A stretch of DNA of 64,000 nt. Origin: an uncultured Cohaesibacter sp. Its GTDB lineage: Bacteria; Pseudomonadota; Alphaproteobacteria; Rhizobiales; Cohaesibacteraceae. The stretch's first letter is position 1; the number at the start of each line of letters is the position of its first letter. The DNA is taken from assembly GCF_963676275.1 (NCBI RefSeq), contig NZ_OY781091.1:1094775-1158774 (forward strand), read 5' to 3'. The notes beneath the pieces were generated by a model that had not been told where the DNA came from, searched no databases, and saw nothing but the letters and a program-made list of their open reading frames with translations. A program made the position numbers and the translations under genes. This document shows positions 53,641 to 64,000 of the stretch, piece after piece.

Positions 53641-53991
53641 ATGAAGCATTTTCGGCATGTCCTGAACGCGTCGCAATATTCCTTTGCCGGTTTTCTGAGG
53701 CTCCTGCATGAAACCGCAGCCCAGGCCGAATTCATATTCTTCGCCGTCCTGCTGCTGATTTATGCTCTGGTGGGGGCAACGGCGGAGCAATTTGCCATTC
53801 TCACCTTCCTGTTCCTGCTCACGATTGCCCTTGAGGCGTTGAACACGGCAGTGGAAGTTCTGGTGGATCATCTGACCAACGAATTCGCCGAATTTGCCCG
53901 ACAAGCCAAGGATCTCGGATCCTTTGCCGTTTTTTGCGGCTTGACCATGCTTTCCCTATACAGTCTTTATGTGCTTTATAGTCATCTGTAA
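53641..53991 (+). CDS. dgkA: Diacylglycerol kinase (prokaryotic DgkA type)
   Basis: The 116-residue, three-helix protein matches DgkA: an N-terminal amphipathic HVLNASQYSFAGFLRLLHET, and the signature LEALNTAVEVLVDHLTNEFA followed by AKDLGSFAV. It phosphorylates diacylglycerol from membrane-derived oligosaccharide or cyclic glucan synthesis back to phosphatidate. I use ATG 53641 because it gives the family length; the frame is open far upstream without family sequence. One deviation is AKDLGSFAV where most members have AKDxGSAAV. It is followed by a small membrane protein gene 27 bp downstream. Confidence 0.88.
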   Translation: MKHFRHVLNASQYSFAGFLRLLHETAAQAEFIFFAVLLLIYALVGATAEQFAILTFLFLLTIALEALNTAVEVLVDHLTNEFAEFARQAKDLGSFAVFCGLTMLSLYSLYVLYSHL

Positions 53992-54018
53992 CCGAAGCGA
54001 CTGAAAGCAAGAAGCAAC

Positions 54019-54561
54019 ATGCGCAAAGACAATCCGTCCGTCACCACGATCCGGAACCATATTCCCGGCTCGACCAGAGCCATCAAGCTTGTCTCTGGTA
54101 TCCTGTTGCTTGTTTTGGCCTTTTACTTGATTTTCGGTTTCTCTTTCGATGGCGAAAATCCCTATCTCTTCACGGCGGTGCTGATTGTCGCCTTTCTTGC
54201 CTTCGGCTTTGGCTGGACCTTTGCCTCGCAAGGAGTGATGGGCTGGTCGCGCCAGCTTGATTTCGATTTTGACAAACGCCAGATGCGGCAGACATCAGCC
54301 TCCATTCTTGGGCGCTCCCGCCCTTTCGTGGTGCCATTCGTGCGCATTTCCGGTTTCAATATCCAGCCCGCAGGCCGCAAGGGCTCAAGCGCCGATAGCG
54401 ATGAAGCCATTATCGAAATGATGGATGTCAATGGCGGTATTCTGCTCTATGCCGGGCTTTTCAAAAGCCATGCTGCCGCAGAAGAGATGGTCGGACGCAT
54501 CAGGGATGCTGTCACCGAAGATGCCGATCCGGATGATCGCCCGAGTGATCATCAGGCCTGA
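54019..54561 (+). CDS. Hypothetical membrane protein with two N-terminal helices
   Basis: The 180-residue protein has two helices (about residues 23-42 and 49-68) followed by a soluble domain (GWSRQLDFDFDKRQMRQTSA, FVVPFVRISGFNIQPAG, and EMMDVNGGILLYAGLF) that ends in an acidic tail. The soluble part resembles the DUF3137/PH-like domains that follow two helices in small membrane proteins, without a sure match. A comparable layout occurs in the hypothetical protein at 57887-58522. It is probably co-transcribed with dgkA. Confidence 0.7.
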   Translation: MRKDNPSVTTIRNHIPGSTRAIKLVSGILLLVLAFYLIFGFSFDGENPYLFTAVLIVAFLAFGFGWTFASQGVMGWSRQLDFDFDKRQMRQTSASILGRSRPFVVPFVRISGFNIQPAGRKGSSADSDEAIIEMMDVNGGILLYAGLFKSHAAAEEMVGRIRDAVTEDADPDDRPSDHQA

Positions 54562-54669
54562 TAGTGCGGCCAGATGGCTGTGAGATAGAAGAAACCGGAC
54601 AGGCACGACAAAAGGAAGAGAGGCGGGATGCCTCTCTCCGTCAATTTTCTGAAATTACTGGAAAAGCGA

Positions 54670-55320
54670 TCAGCTCTTGCCGGAATCGAAGCCGACAAGG
54701 ATCTGCACATCGCGTGATTGCGGCGTCGGGATCGAGATGCTTTCATCCACCTTGGCAAACAGGCCCGAGCGATCCGGTGGCGCCAGCATGACCGGCACCT
54801 GATGCAATTTGGAATAAAGCACATTGTCTTTCTGCTTGATGACAATGCGCAGTGGCAGCACGGCCTTTTCCTTGTCCGCCGATTTCGGCCCGCCCAGCAC
54901 ACGGCCAGCGACGCCGACCTTGATATACATTTCGGCGCCCATATCGGTGCATTCTCGTGCGGTCTGGGTGATGTTGGCCTGATGGATCAGCATGTTGGCA
55001 TTGCCATCGCCACCCTTGGCATAGGTCTGATAGACGTTGGTATCGCCCAGAATGCTGACCGAAGGGCAATAGCCATTGATCTGCTTGGCGTTATTGAGAA
55101 TGAGATTGGTCGTGCTATCCATGATCGGGCCGCCACTGGCGACATCGCGGGCGCTCGAAGTGACGCCCGGCGCATCCGATGCTGCGGCGGGTGAAGCGGT
55201 GTTGCTGCTTCCGAATGTGGGCATTTTCATCCCGCCGGGACCGGTTATGCAGCCCGAAAGACCAAGCCCCAGGGCACCGACAGCAGCCAGTTTGCAGATA
55301 TTGGAAATAGACACCGACAT
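54670..55320 (-). CDS. Predicted outer-membrane lipoprotein, about 216 residues
   Basis: The signal peptide ends in GLGLSGC (lipobox L-S-G-C). The mature protein starts with a Gly/Ser/Ala-rich linker, then DSTTNLILNNAKQINGYCPS, HQANITQTARECTDMGAEMY and IKVGVAGRVLGGPKSAD, and ends with a beta-rich stretch. Two Cys (in NGYCPS and ARECTD) could form a disulfide. I have seen similar proteins annotated only as hypothetical lipoproteins in Rhizobiales. Two adjacent ATGs (55323 and 55320) follow AGAAAGAG. It is divergent from ispH. Confidence 0.75.
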   Translation of the reverse strand: MSVSISNICKLAAVGALGLGLSGCITGPGGMKMPTFGSSNTASPAAASDAPGVTSSARDVASGGPIMDSTTNLILNNAKQINGYCPSVSILGDTNVYQTYAKGGDGNANMLIHQANITQTARECTDMGAEMYIKVGVAGRVLGGPKSADKEKAVLPLRIVIKQKDNVLYSKLHQVPVMLAPPDRSGLFAKVDESISIPTPQSRDVQILVGFDSGKS

Positions 55321-55663
55321 CATCAACTCTTTCTATACGCATCACATCAGCAGGGCAGCCGCGCCGAATATCCGACTCGAGGCTTCTATTGCCCTATTTG
55401 GCCACGACTTATAGCATAAATGAGGCCGATGGCGAATATTAACCGGGAATAAAGCCTTTTGCGATTCATATGAAGCGAGAAAATGACGTAATTGCCTGTT
55501 TCCCCGCATTGTTTCCCAAAAAATATCGCTCAACTTCTGCCGGGAAAGCGCCCCGGATGGCCTTTTCCCTCTCATCACATCTTGACATGGGCAGCTGCAC
55601 ACTCTTCATATCCCTTGAAAGCGATATAGATCGGAATGCAAACACAGCCAGGGTGATGACATC
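55321..55663 (+). promoter_or_regulatory. Intergenic region with predicted ispH promoter
   Basis: TTGACA (55582-55587), a 17-bp spacer and TTCATA (55605-55610) form a plausible promoter 54 bp before ispH. The remainder of the 343-bp gap shows no gene. Confidence 0.45.
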
Positions 55664-56677
55664 ATGAGCCAGACGAAACCCCCACTGGAAATCTTGCTAT
55701 GCGCGCCGCGCGGCTTCTGCGCCGGTGTCGACCGGGCGATCCAGATTGTCGATCTGGCGCTCAAGACCTTTGGCGCGCCGGTCTATGTGCGCCACGAGAT
55801 CGTGCATAACAAATATGTGGTCGAAAGCCTGAAGGCCAAGGGGGCGGTTTTCGTTGAGGAGCTTGACGAAATCCCGGCCACGAAGCAGCCAGTCATCTTC
55901 TCGGCCCATGGCGTGCCAAAGTCGGTACCGGCCGCTGCGAGCGAGAAGAATTTCTTCTATCTCGATGCCACCTGTCCGCTGGTCTCCAAGGTTCACAAGG
56001 AGGCGATCCTGCATGATCGTCGCGGCCATGAAGTGGTTCTGATCGGCCATGCCGGGCACCCGGAGGTGATTGGCACCATGGGCCAGCTTGCCGACAATGT
56101 GGTCAAGCTGATCGAGACGGTCGAGGATGTCGCAAGCTTCGAGCCGAATGATCCGGACAATCTGGCCTGGATCACCCAGACAACCCTCTCGGTGGATGAT
56201 ACCGCCAGCATCGTCGAGGCGCTCAAGGCGCGGTTTCCCAATATTCAGGGGCCGAACAAGGATGATATCTGTTACGCCACCACCAACCGGCAGGAAGCGG
56301 TCAAGACCGTGGCGCCGCGTGCCGATGTGATGATCGTGGTCGGTGCCCCCAACAGTTCCAACTCCAAGCGCCTGCGCGAGGTTGGCGAGCGGGCTGGCTG
56401 TCGTCAGTCGCTGCTGTTGCAGCGGGCCGCCGACATCGATTGGGACAGTCTTGGCGACATTGCCTCTGTGGCGATCACGGCAGGGGCATCCGCGCCGGAA
56501 ATTCTGGTTGAAGAGGTCATCGAGGCCTTCTCACAGCGCTATGATGTCACGGTAGAGGTGATCACCATTGCCAATGAGGATATGGTCTTCAACATCCCGC
56601 GTGAGCTGCGCGAAGCGGCCGTCGCGGCTGGTGTTCTTGAAGATGGCCCAAAGGCGGAGCCGGTCAGAGGCAGATAA
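55664..56677 (+). CDS. ispH: 4-hydroxy-3-methylbut-2-enyl diphosphate reductase
   Basis: The 337-residue protein carries the LytB/IspH signatures: [16 protein letters not shown] (first cluster Cys), [30 protein letters not shown] (second Cys), [13 protein letters not shown] (third Cys) and [11 protein letters not shown]. It makes IPP and DMAPP from HMBPP with a 4Fe-4S cluster, the last step of the MEP pathway. Its final codons (AEPVRGR) are encoded by the first unit of a 25-bp tandem repeat that continues beyond the stop, so the C-terminal tail may have been altered by repeat expansion. The ispH-thrB order is common in Alphaproteobacteria. Confidence 0.96.
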   Translation: MSQTKPPLEILLCAPRGFCAGVDRAIQIVDLALKTFGAPVYVRHEIVHNKYVVESLKAKGAVFVEELDEIPATKQPVIFSAHGVPKSVPAAASEKNFFYLDATCPLVSKVHKEAILHDRRGHEVVLIGHAGHPEVIGTMGQLADNVVKLIETVEDVASFEPNDPDNLAWITQTTLSVDDTASIVEALKARFPNIQGPNKDDICYATTNRQEAVKTVAPRADVMIVVGAPNSSNSKRLREVGERAGCRQSLLLQRAADIDWDSLGDIASVAITAGASAPEILVEEVIEAFSQRYDVTVEVITIANEDMVFNIPRELREAAVAAGVLEDGPKAEPVRGR

Positions 56678-56790
56678 GGCGGAGCCGGTTAGAAACAGAT
56701 AAGCCGGAGCCGGTTAGAAGCAGATAAGCCGGAGCTGGTTAGAAACAGATGAGCCGGAGCCGGTGAGAAACAGATAGGCTGGAGCCGACA
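56653..56790 (+). repeat. 25-bp tandem repeat, five full copies plus a partial, overlapping the ispH 3' end
   Basis: Units start at 56653, 56678, 56703, 56728 and 56753, with consensus GCCGGAGCCGGTTAGAAACA followed by GATAA. A degenerate sixth begins at 56778. The first unit encodes the ispH C terminus and stop. Since 25 is not a multiple of three, each added unit shifts frame, but every unit carries an in-register TAA/TGA/TAG-like end. Confidence 0.9.
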
Positions 56791-56880
56791 GGCGAAGGAT
56801 ATGCAGGGCAGGCAAGGCTGCAAGCTCGCCGCCCGCACAAGAGAAGACAAGACAGCAGGACAAGGCGAAAGGGGACCGAG

Positions 56881-57846
56881 ATGGCGGTCTATACGGAAGT
56901 CAGTGATGAAGAATTGAGTGCATTTGTCGACACCTATGATGTCGGTGCGCTCACATCCTACAAGGGCATTGCCGAGGGCGTGGAAAATTCCAACTTCCTC
57001 GTGCGAACCGAAACCGGTCCCTACATCCTGACGCTCTATGAAAAGCGGGTCAATCCGTCCGATCTTCCCTTTTTCCTCGGGCTGATGGAGCATCTTTCCG
57101 CGCGCGGTTTCAACTGCCCCACTCCGCTGAAAAATCGGGCTGGCAAGGCTCTTGGTCATCTGGCCGGACGTCCCGCAGCAATGGTCACCTTTCTGGATGG
57201 CATGTGGGTGCGCCGCCCCACTGTTGAACAATGCGAACAGCTCGGCGTGGCCATGGCCCAGTTGCACAAGGCCGGTGAAGGGTTCGAGATCAAGCGCGCC
57301 AATGCGCTCTCGGTCGCAGGCTGGCGTCCGCTCTTTGCCATGTGCGCCAATCGGGCCGATGAAGTGCAAAAAGGCCTACAGGCAGAAATCGAAAAAGAGC
57401 TGGAATATTTCGAAACCCACTGGCCAAGGGATCTGCCCAAGGGTGTCATTCACGCAGACCTGTTTGTTGACAATGTCTTCTTTCTCAAGGGGGAGCTTTC
57501 GGGCATTATCGACTTCTATTTTGCCTGCAACGACCTGCTTGCCTATGACATAGCCATCTGCCTCAATGCCTGGTGCTTTGAGCCTGACGACATGTTCAAT
57601 GTCACCAAGGCGCGCGCCATGCTCAAGGGCTATCAGTCCGTCCGGCCGCTCTCGCTTGAAGAATATCAGGCGCTGCCGCTGCTGGCTCGGGGCGCCGCAT
57701 TGCGCTTCCATCTGACACGCCTTTATGATTGGCTCAATGTGCCCGAGGGGGCTCAGGTTACCCCGAAGGATCCGATTGAATATCTCAAGAAACTGCGTTT
57801 CCATCGCTCCATTCGGACTCCGATGGATTATGGCATCGAACGCTAG
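56881..57846 (+). CDS. thrB: Homoserine kinase (ThrB, aminoglycoside phosphotransferase fold)
   Basis: The 321-residue protein is the APH-fold homoserine kinase of Alphaproteobacteria: it begins [20 protein letters not shown], has [15 protein letters not shown], the catalytic loop [13 protein letters not shown] with Asp, and the metal-binding [10 protein letters not shown]. It phosphorylates homoserine in threonine synthesis. Length and all landmarks match. It lies about 200 bp after ispH, separated by the tandem repeat, and 40 bp before a membrane protein gene. Confidence 0.94.
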   Translation: MAVYTEVSDEELSAFVDTYDVGALTSYKGIAEGVENSNFLVRTETGPYILTLYEKRVNPSDLPFFLGLMEHLSARGFNCPTPLKNRAGKALGHLAGRPAAMVTFLDGMWVRRPTVEQCEQLGVAMAQLHKAGEGFEIKRANALSVAGWRPLFAMCANRADEVQKGLQAEIEKELEYFETHWPRDLPKGVIHADLFVDNVFFLKGELSGIIDFYFACNDLLAYDIAICLNAWCFEPDDMFNVTKARAMLKGYQSVRPLSLEEYQALPLLARGAALRFHLTRLYDWLNVPEGAQVTPKDPIEYLKKLRFHRSIRTPMDYGIER

Positions 57847-57886
57847 CCAAACCCGGTTTTGAAGGCGTTCGGGCAAGTGAGGCAAG

Positions 57887-58522
57887 ATGAGCAGCTGCGG
57901 CATCAATACCGGCACCAAGGCCAAGGATGATCCCTTCCTGTTTCGCAACCATTATCCGCTGCCTGTCCGGGCGATGATCGGTCTGTTCGGCTGTGTGCTC
58001 TGGCTGTTGCCCTATGCTTTGCTGATTGCGCCGCAATGGAACAGCTTCAACTGGCTGCTGATCCCATATTCCGTCCTTGGCCTGTTCGGAGCGGTGGCCG
58101 GAGGCTTCTTTCTGCTCTCTGCCATTCTGGGGGAGGCGAGAGAAACCCGGCTTGATCTGGAAGGTCAGATGCTGATCCAGACGACCCGCGACTGGCTCTA
58201 TCGTCGCCGCGTGGTGCGCACGCCCTTTGATGCCATCTCTATGCTTGAATTCCATCGTCCCGGCTGGGCGACAGATGAAACGGTCATCGAAATTCATCCC
58301 ATTCTGGAAAATGGTGATGGCCTGCCAGCTTTCGGAGCCTTCCCTTCAGAGGAAGAAGCCGAGAAAATCCGCATTCTGATGGGATTCCGCTCCGGGGGGA
58401 TGGTCGAAATATCCGGCCTCAAGGGCCTGTCCAATCGCTGGCGCGGTGCCGCCCGTGTGATAGAAGGGGGCCGTTCCGCAGATAGTGAGAGCGCCTCGGA
58501 CAAGATCCATCGCCTGCACTGA
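57887..58522 (+). CDS. Hypothetical two-helix membrane protein, 211 residues
   Basis: Two hydrophobic helices (about residues 28-48 and 57-80) are followed by a soluble C-terminal domain (TRLDLEGQMLIQTTRDWLYR, VVRTPFDAISMLEFHRPGW, FGAFPSEEEAEKIRILMGF). The topology echoes the protein at 54019-54561: a short N tail, two helices, and a roughly 110-residue cytoplasmic domain containing a segment in which the protein compares residue runs with basic pairs. I do not know its function. It probably shares a transcript with thrB. Confidence 0.68.
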   Translation: MSSCGINTGTKAKDDPFLFRNHYPLPVRAMIGLFGCVLWLLPYALLIAPQWNSFNWLLIPYSVLGLFGAVAGGFFLLSAILGEARETRLDLEGQMLIQTTRDWLYRRRVVRTPFDAISMLEFHRPGWATDETVIEIHPILENGDGLPAFGAFPSEEEAEKIRILMGFRSGGMVEISGLKGLSNRWRGAARVIEGGRSADSESASDKIHRLH

Positions 58523-58623
58523 CGTGATGCCACATATATTTATGCCCGGCCAGATTCATTGGAAATCCGGCCAGGTCGAAATCCGGCTTTTGTCAGAACA
58601 AGAACAGGCAGGAAGGCGAGCGA

Positions 58624-59190
58624 TCAGTTGAGCGCTTCAAAACCCGACTTGAAGCCATTCAGCTCGATGGGAATGCCGATGCCTTCTTCCGGGGTCTGGA
58701 ACACGATGAAGGTTGCGGTCTGGCCATCCTCAAGCAGCTTGAGCAGCTTGTCATCCATGATCACCTCGGCAATGCAGCCCTGCGGCAGGCAGCGCACGAA
58801 ACCGGCATTGCCCACATCGGTGGAATCCACATGCAGCCCCAGCCCATGCGGCAGCAATACGCCCAGCGGCGTCAGGACCCTGAGAATGCGCGCAGACTTG
58901 TCGGCGGTTTTCAGAACAATAACCGTCAGGCCCACATTGTCGCGGTCCGATGCTGTGACATATTGCATGAGAGCGCACTGCTCGGATGGTGCTCCCGGAG
59001 GGGTATCACAGCGAATTTCCCAGTCACCATGCTTGGAGCGAACAGCCCCTTGAGCCGCTGCGTCACTGGTCGAGAAACCGATGCTTGCAAGGGATGTGAC
59101 AAGAAGGGCTAGGGCAAGCAAGGTGCCTTGAGACAGTTTGCTCAAGAAACGATCCGGGAATTGCTTGGAGGGCATTGGAGATGTCTTCAT
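58624..59190 (-). CDS. Invasion-associated locus B (IalB) family protein
   Basis: The 188-residue protein has a Sec signal (hydrophobic run LSQGTLLALALLVTSLASIG, cleavage near SDAAAQG), then the IalB signatures KHGDWEIRCDTPPGAPSEQC and LMQYVTASD, LGLHVDSTDVGNAGFVRCLP, GCIAEVIMDDKL, and IPIELNGFKSGFEAL at the end. Four Cys in two pairs suggest disulfides. The family is periplasmic or outer-membrane associated; IalB affects erythrocyte invasion in Bartonella, but most homologues are in free-living bacteria and the general function is unknown. Confidence 0.9.
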   Translation of the reverse strand: MKTSPMPSKQFPDRFLSKLSQGTLLALALLVTSLASIGFSTSDAAAQGAVRSKHGDWEIRCDTPPGAPSEQCALMQYVTASDRDNVGLTVIVLKTADKSARILRVLTPLGVLLPHGLGLHVDSTDVGNAGFVRCLPQGCIAEVIMDDKLLKLLEDGQTATFIVFQTPEEGIGIPIELNGFKSGFEALN

Positions 59191-59439
59191 GACTATCGCT
59201 CTAAAGGGCCTGATTTGGGTTGAACGGTTTCAGTAATCTATTTGCCTGATTCGTCGCGCCTGTGTCTTGGAAATGCGTTGAGAGACTGCTCTAGGCCCGA
59301 ATTGTGGCAATAAAATATTGGGGATATTTCTGCGGCTCCCAGCTTATGCACGAAAAATCTCATGTGGATATTTCTGAATAATAAAGCTTAATTCGGCAAC
59401 TGGGGCAGGGTGTCGCACTAATTGATTATGCGCAGAGGT

Positions 59440-59456
59440 TGCGACAGACGGTCGCA
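59440..59456. promoter_or_regulatory. RegR/ActR-like palindrome upstream of cox operon
   Basis: TGCGACAGACGGTCGCA has 6-bp inverted arms around AGACG and matches most of the RegR-type pattern GNGRCRTTNNGNCGC as I recall it (the two central T positions differ). It lies 22 bp before the FNR box. Confidence 0.4.
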
Positions 59457-59477
59457 TGTGGCTGTATAGCATCTGAC

Positions 59478-59491
59478 TTGATCTGAATCAA
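59478..59491. promoter_or_regulatory. Perfect FNR/FixK-type box upstream of cox operon
   Basis: TTGATCTGAATCAA matches TTGAT-N4-ATCAA at all ten fixed positions. It lies about 200 bp upstream of the subunit II start and suggests oxygen-dependent control of the terminal oxidase. The rest of the 59191-59692 gap shows no gene. Confidence 0.65.
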
Positions 59492-59692
59492 ATTCTGAAG
59501 TCGCGCAGTTGCATCACACCGGCACTGAAACCGACCTTTGCGGCGTCTTTCCAACAGGCAGCAGGGCGCGGGGTCCCAAACGGGCAGGAACGGGGAGGTC
59601 ACACCGACGACAGAGATGGACAGATCACGCCGCCTGCCTTTGACCGAATGAGAGGCTGGCTGGCAAGGAGGATCGAAATAGGAGGATCAAAC

Positions 59693-62249
<2,557 letters not shown>

Positions 62250-62564
62250 GGGTAACGAGCTAAATGAGGAGGCAGGGCGTCATGGTCTTGCCGGGCAATG
62301 CATGAATTTCGCAAGGCCCGTGACGCCCCCTCAGCCTTTCATGCCCCTGTCGCTTGCCTGCAAAATTTCGATGCGCAAGGAAGCGGACGAGCGAAGGCAA
62401 AAGCACCGGCAAGCAAGGCAAAGCCGACACGATCATCAAAGACAAGACAGCAACAACAAGACTTCAAGCAAAAGACCGCAAGCAGAAGACCATAAGCCGA
62501 AGACCAAGGACCAGAACAAGCAGGCAGGCAGAAACCTGCCCGGGAGAGAGCCAGGAGTATGACC
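62250..62564 (+). other. coxA-ctaB gap with an extended stem-loop and purine-rich stretch
   Basis: GGGCGTCATGGTCTTGC (62275-62291) pairs with GCAAGGCCCGTGACGCCC (62311-62328), an imperfect 16-bp stem with a 19-nt loop and a flanking GAGG/CCTC. Beyond it, 62385-62540 is A/G/C-rich with many CAAG and AAGAC words. Translated frames there are Lys/Arg/Gln-rich without family sequence, so I call no gene. The stem-loop could stabilise coxBA mRNA or reduce read-through. Confidence 0.5.
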
Positions 62565-63554
62565 ATGACCCTGATGGACCAGACAGACCGCAAACAGGCC
62601 ATAGCTGCATCCGTGATTGCACGCGCGGATTTCGCTTCCGACCTTTCCGTCGAATTCGGCGGAGCGGAAGTGCGCGACTATATTGCCCTGATGAAGCCGC
62701 GGGTCATGTCGCTGGTGATTTTCACCGCACTGGTCGGGCTTATGGTTGCTCCGGGCCATCTTCACCCGCTTGAAAGCATCATTGCAATCCTTTGTATCGC
62801 CATTGGCGGGGGCGCGTCCGGTGCGCTGAATATGTGGTATGACGCCGATATCGACGCTGTGATGAAGCGCACGGCAAAGCGCCCGATTCCTGCCGGTCGG
62901 ATCACACCGGGCGAGGCGCTGGCCTTCGGCCTGACCCTTTCCTTTGGCTCGGTCCTGATGCTCGGCCTGCTGGTAAATTGGCTCGCGGGTGGGCTTCTGG
63001 CCTTCACCATCTTCTTTTATGCCGTCATCTATACCATCTGGCTGAAGCGATCCACGCCGCAGAATATCGTCATTGGCGGAGCCGCAGGGGCCTTTCCTCC
63101 GATGATCGGCTGGGCGGCCGTGACGGGCAGCGTCAGCATTGAATCCATCACACTGTTTCTCATAATCTTCATGTGGACGCCGCCCCATTTCTGGGCGCTG
63201 GCGCTCATCAAGAGCGATGATTATCGCGCCGCCAAGATACCCATGCTGCCGGTGGTGGCCGGGGAAGCCGTGACACGCTCCCAGATCCTGATCTATTCGC
63301 TTTTGCTGGCCCCCATCGGGGTGATGCCCGCCATGCTCGGATTCGCGGGCGTCAGCTACGGCGCTCTGTCGGTCGCGCTTGGCGCTCTTTTCATTGGCGC
63401 TGCCCTGCGGGTCTATTTCATTCGCGAGGGAGGAGCGGCCAGAAAGGCCGCCGGGCAAATGTTCGGTTTCTCCATCCTCTATCTGTTTTTGCTTTATGCC
63501 ACGCTGCTGTTCGAGCGCCTTGTCGGCCTCGATCCCTTGCCCGCGCTGATCTGA
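62565..63554 (+). CDS. ctaB: Protoheme IX farnesyltransferase (heme O synthase)
   Basis: The 329-residue protein is a UbiA-family prenyltransferase with nine helices. The first aspartate motif is in [20 protein letters not shown] and the second in [40 protein letters not shown] and [11 protein letters not shown] are CtaB-specific. It farnesylates heme b to heme o for the aa3 oxidase. I prefer ATG 62565 because AGGAG is 7 nt upstream; ATG 62559 is only 1 nt from it. Confidence 0.95.
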   Translation: MTLMDQTDRKQAIAASVIARADFASDLSVEFGGAEVRDYIALMKPRVMSLVIFTALVGLMVAPGHLHPLESIIAILCIAIGGGASGALNMWYDADIDAVMKRTAKRPIPAGRITPGEALAFGLTLSFGSVLMLGLLVNWLAGGLLAFTIFFYAVIYTIWLKRSTPQNIVIGGAAGAFPPMIGWAAVTGSVSIESITLFLIIFMWTPPHFWALALIKSDDYRAAKIPMLPVVAGEAVTRSQILIYSLLLAPIGVMPAMLGFAGVSYGALSVALGALFIGAALRVYFIREGGAARKAAGQMFGFSILYLFLLYATLLFERLVGLDPLPALI

Positions 63555-63606
63555 TCCTGCGCGAAAACAGGGCTGGCATCGCCTATCCATGAAAAGGAAC
63601 AAGCCA

Positions 63607-63768
63607 ATGGCTGAAATCGTTGAAAAAATCACACTGACCGAAACCCAGAAGAAACGCCAGCGCAAACGCTCCATGGCGATTGCCTTCACGCTGGCCGCTC
63701 TGGTTCTCATCTTCTACGCCATCACCATCGTCAAGATGGGGCCGGGCGTGATGAACCGTCCGCTCTGA
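63607..63768 (+). CDS. Small CoxF-like protein of the cytochrome oxidase operon, 53 residues
   Basis: AAAAGGAACAAGCCA precedes ATG 63607, and the frame encodes a basic cytoplasmic start (ETQKKRQRKRS) and one membrane helix (MAIAFTLAALVLIFYAITIV), then KMGPGVMNRPL. Size, topology and position between ctaB and ctaG match the small protein annotated as CoxF or a cytochrome c oxidase small subunit in many Alphaproteobacteria. Its role is not well defined. Confidence 0.8.
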   Translation: MAEIVEKITLTETQKKRQRKRSMAIAFTLAALVLIFYAITIVKMGPGVMNRPL

Positions 63769-63795
63769 GCCTGATCGTGAGGGATAGAACGTCTG

Positions 63796-64000
63796 ATGAG
63801 CGCGCCTGAAACCAAACCTGACAACAAGACAAAGCCAGCAGACAATGCTCGCGCCAATCTGCGACTGGCCTATGGGCTGGTGGCCTTTGTCGGCGTCATG
63901 GTCGGCATGGCCTATGCCGCAGTTCCGCTCTATTCGCTCTTCTGTCAGGTGACCGGCTATGGCGGCACCACAAGGGCAGCAACTGCGGCCCCTGCCACCA
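63796..64000 (+). CDS. ctaG: Cytochrome c oxidase assembly protein CtaG/Cox11, N-terminal part
   Basis: ATG 63796 opens a frame that continues off the window (68 full codons). After a Lys/Asp-rich cytoplasmic start comes one helix ([20 protein letters not shown]) and the Cox11 signature [16 protein letters not shown], which carries a conserved Cys. Cox11 delivers copper to the CuB site of subunit I. GAGGGATAGAACGTCTG lies upstream. The periplasmic CFCF copper motif lies beyond the edge. Confidence 0.93.
   Translation, partial: MSAPETKPDNKTKPADNARANLRLAYGLVAFVGVMVGMAYAAVPLYSLFCQVTGYGGTTRAATAAPAT

Noticed and set aside
62298-62562. Possible Lys/Gln-rich small protein between coxA and ctaB
   Set aside because: Frames here are low-complexity, differ wildly between registers, and lack a ribosome-binding site.

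Overview
The window looks like the chromosome of an alphaproteobacterium, most likely a marine or host-associated member of the Hyphomicrobiales. The genus is uncertain; the gene content reminds me of Cohaesibacter. Pointers are the coxB-coxA-ctaB-small subunit-ctaG order, the adjacent ispH and thrB, an IalB-type secreted protein, TctABC and DMT transporters, and moderate GC coding sequence separated by AT-rich gaps. I saw no rRNA, tRNA, CRISPR array, insertion sequence or phage gene.

Bases 1-11185 hold a complete aldaric-acid module. A glucarate dehydratase (gudD, cut by the left edge) is divergent from a tripartite TctCBA importer, a galactarate dehydratase (garD) and a LacI-type regulator. 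A FadR/GntR regulator is divergent from garL-garR-glycerate 2-kinase. Together they import D-glucarate or galactarate and convert it to pyruvate and 2-phosphoglycerate. The sequence shows LacI-type operators in the gudD/tctC gap and two near-identical 17-bp palindromes placed inside the promoters of the gntR/garL gap.

Bases 11245-21100 hold an SRAP (YedK-type) protein, an MFS carrier with an acidic tail, and a sensory cluster of two Cache-domain chemoreceptors around a PAS-GGDEF-EAL protein.

Bases 21283-30754 are the most unusual part. A seven-gene minus-strand operon encodes an MFS carrier, a corrinoid protein, two UroD-fold methyltransferases, a ferredoxin-ASKHA corrinoid reactivator, a DUF1638 protein and a His-rich CobW-type GTPase. 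Divergent from it is a clear cobalamin riboswitch with its own promoter; it leads into a 56-codon ORF and a TetR regulator. This looks like a B12-dependent demethylation system whose regulator is itself controlled by B12. The methylated substrate is unknown.

Bases 31040-46496 carry accessory membrane and signalling genes: a Bcr/CflA-type MFS, a DUF2157-DUF4401-GDYxxLxY operon, an Amt-fold protein lacking the pore histidines and fused to a histidine-kinase-like ATPase domain, a two-domain kinase relative with both active sites degenerate, a Pat-type acetyltransferase, a small tail-anchored coiled-coil protein, a universal stress protein and a DMT exporter.

Bases 46758-64000 are mostly housekeeping: rsmD, rluB-type, tadA, a small XRE regulator, mutL, dgkA, lipoproteins, ispH, thrB, an IalB-like protein and the aa3-type cytochrome oxidase operon, which runs off the right edge inside ctaG. 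The cox promoter region carries a perfect FNR-type box beside a RegR-like palindrome.
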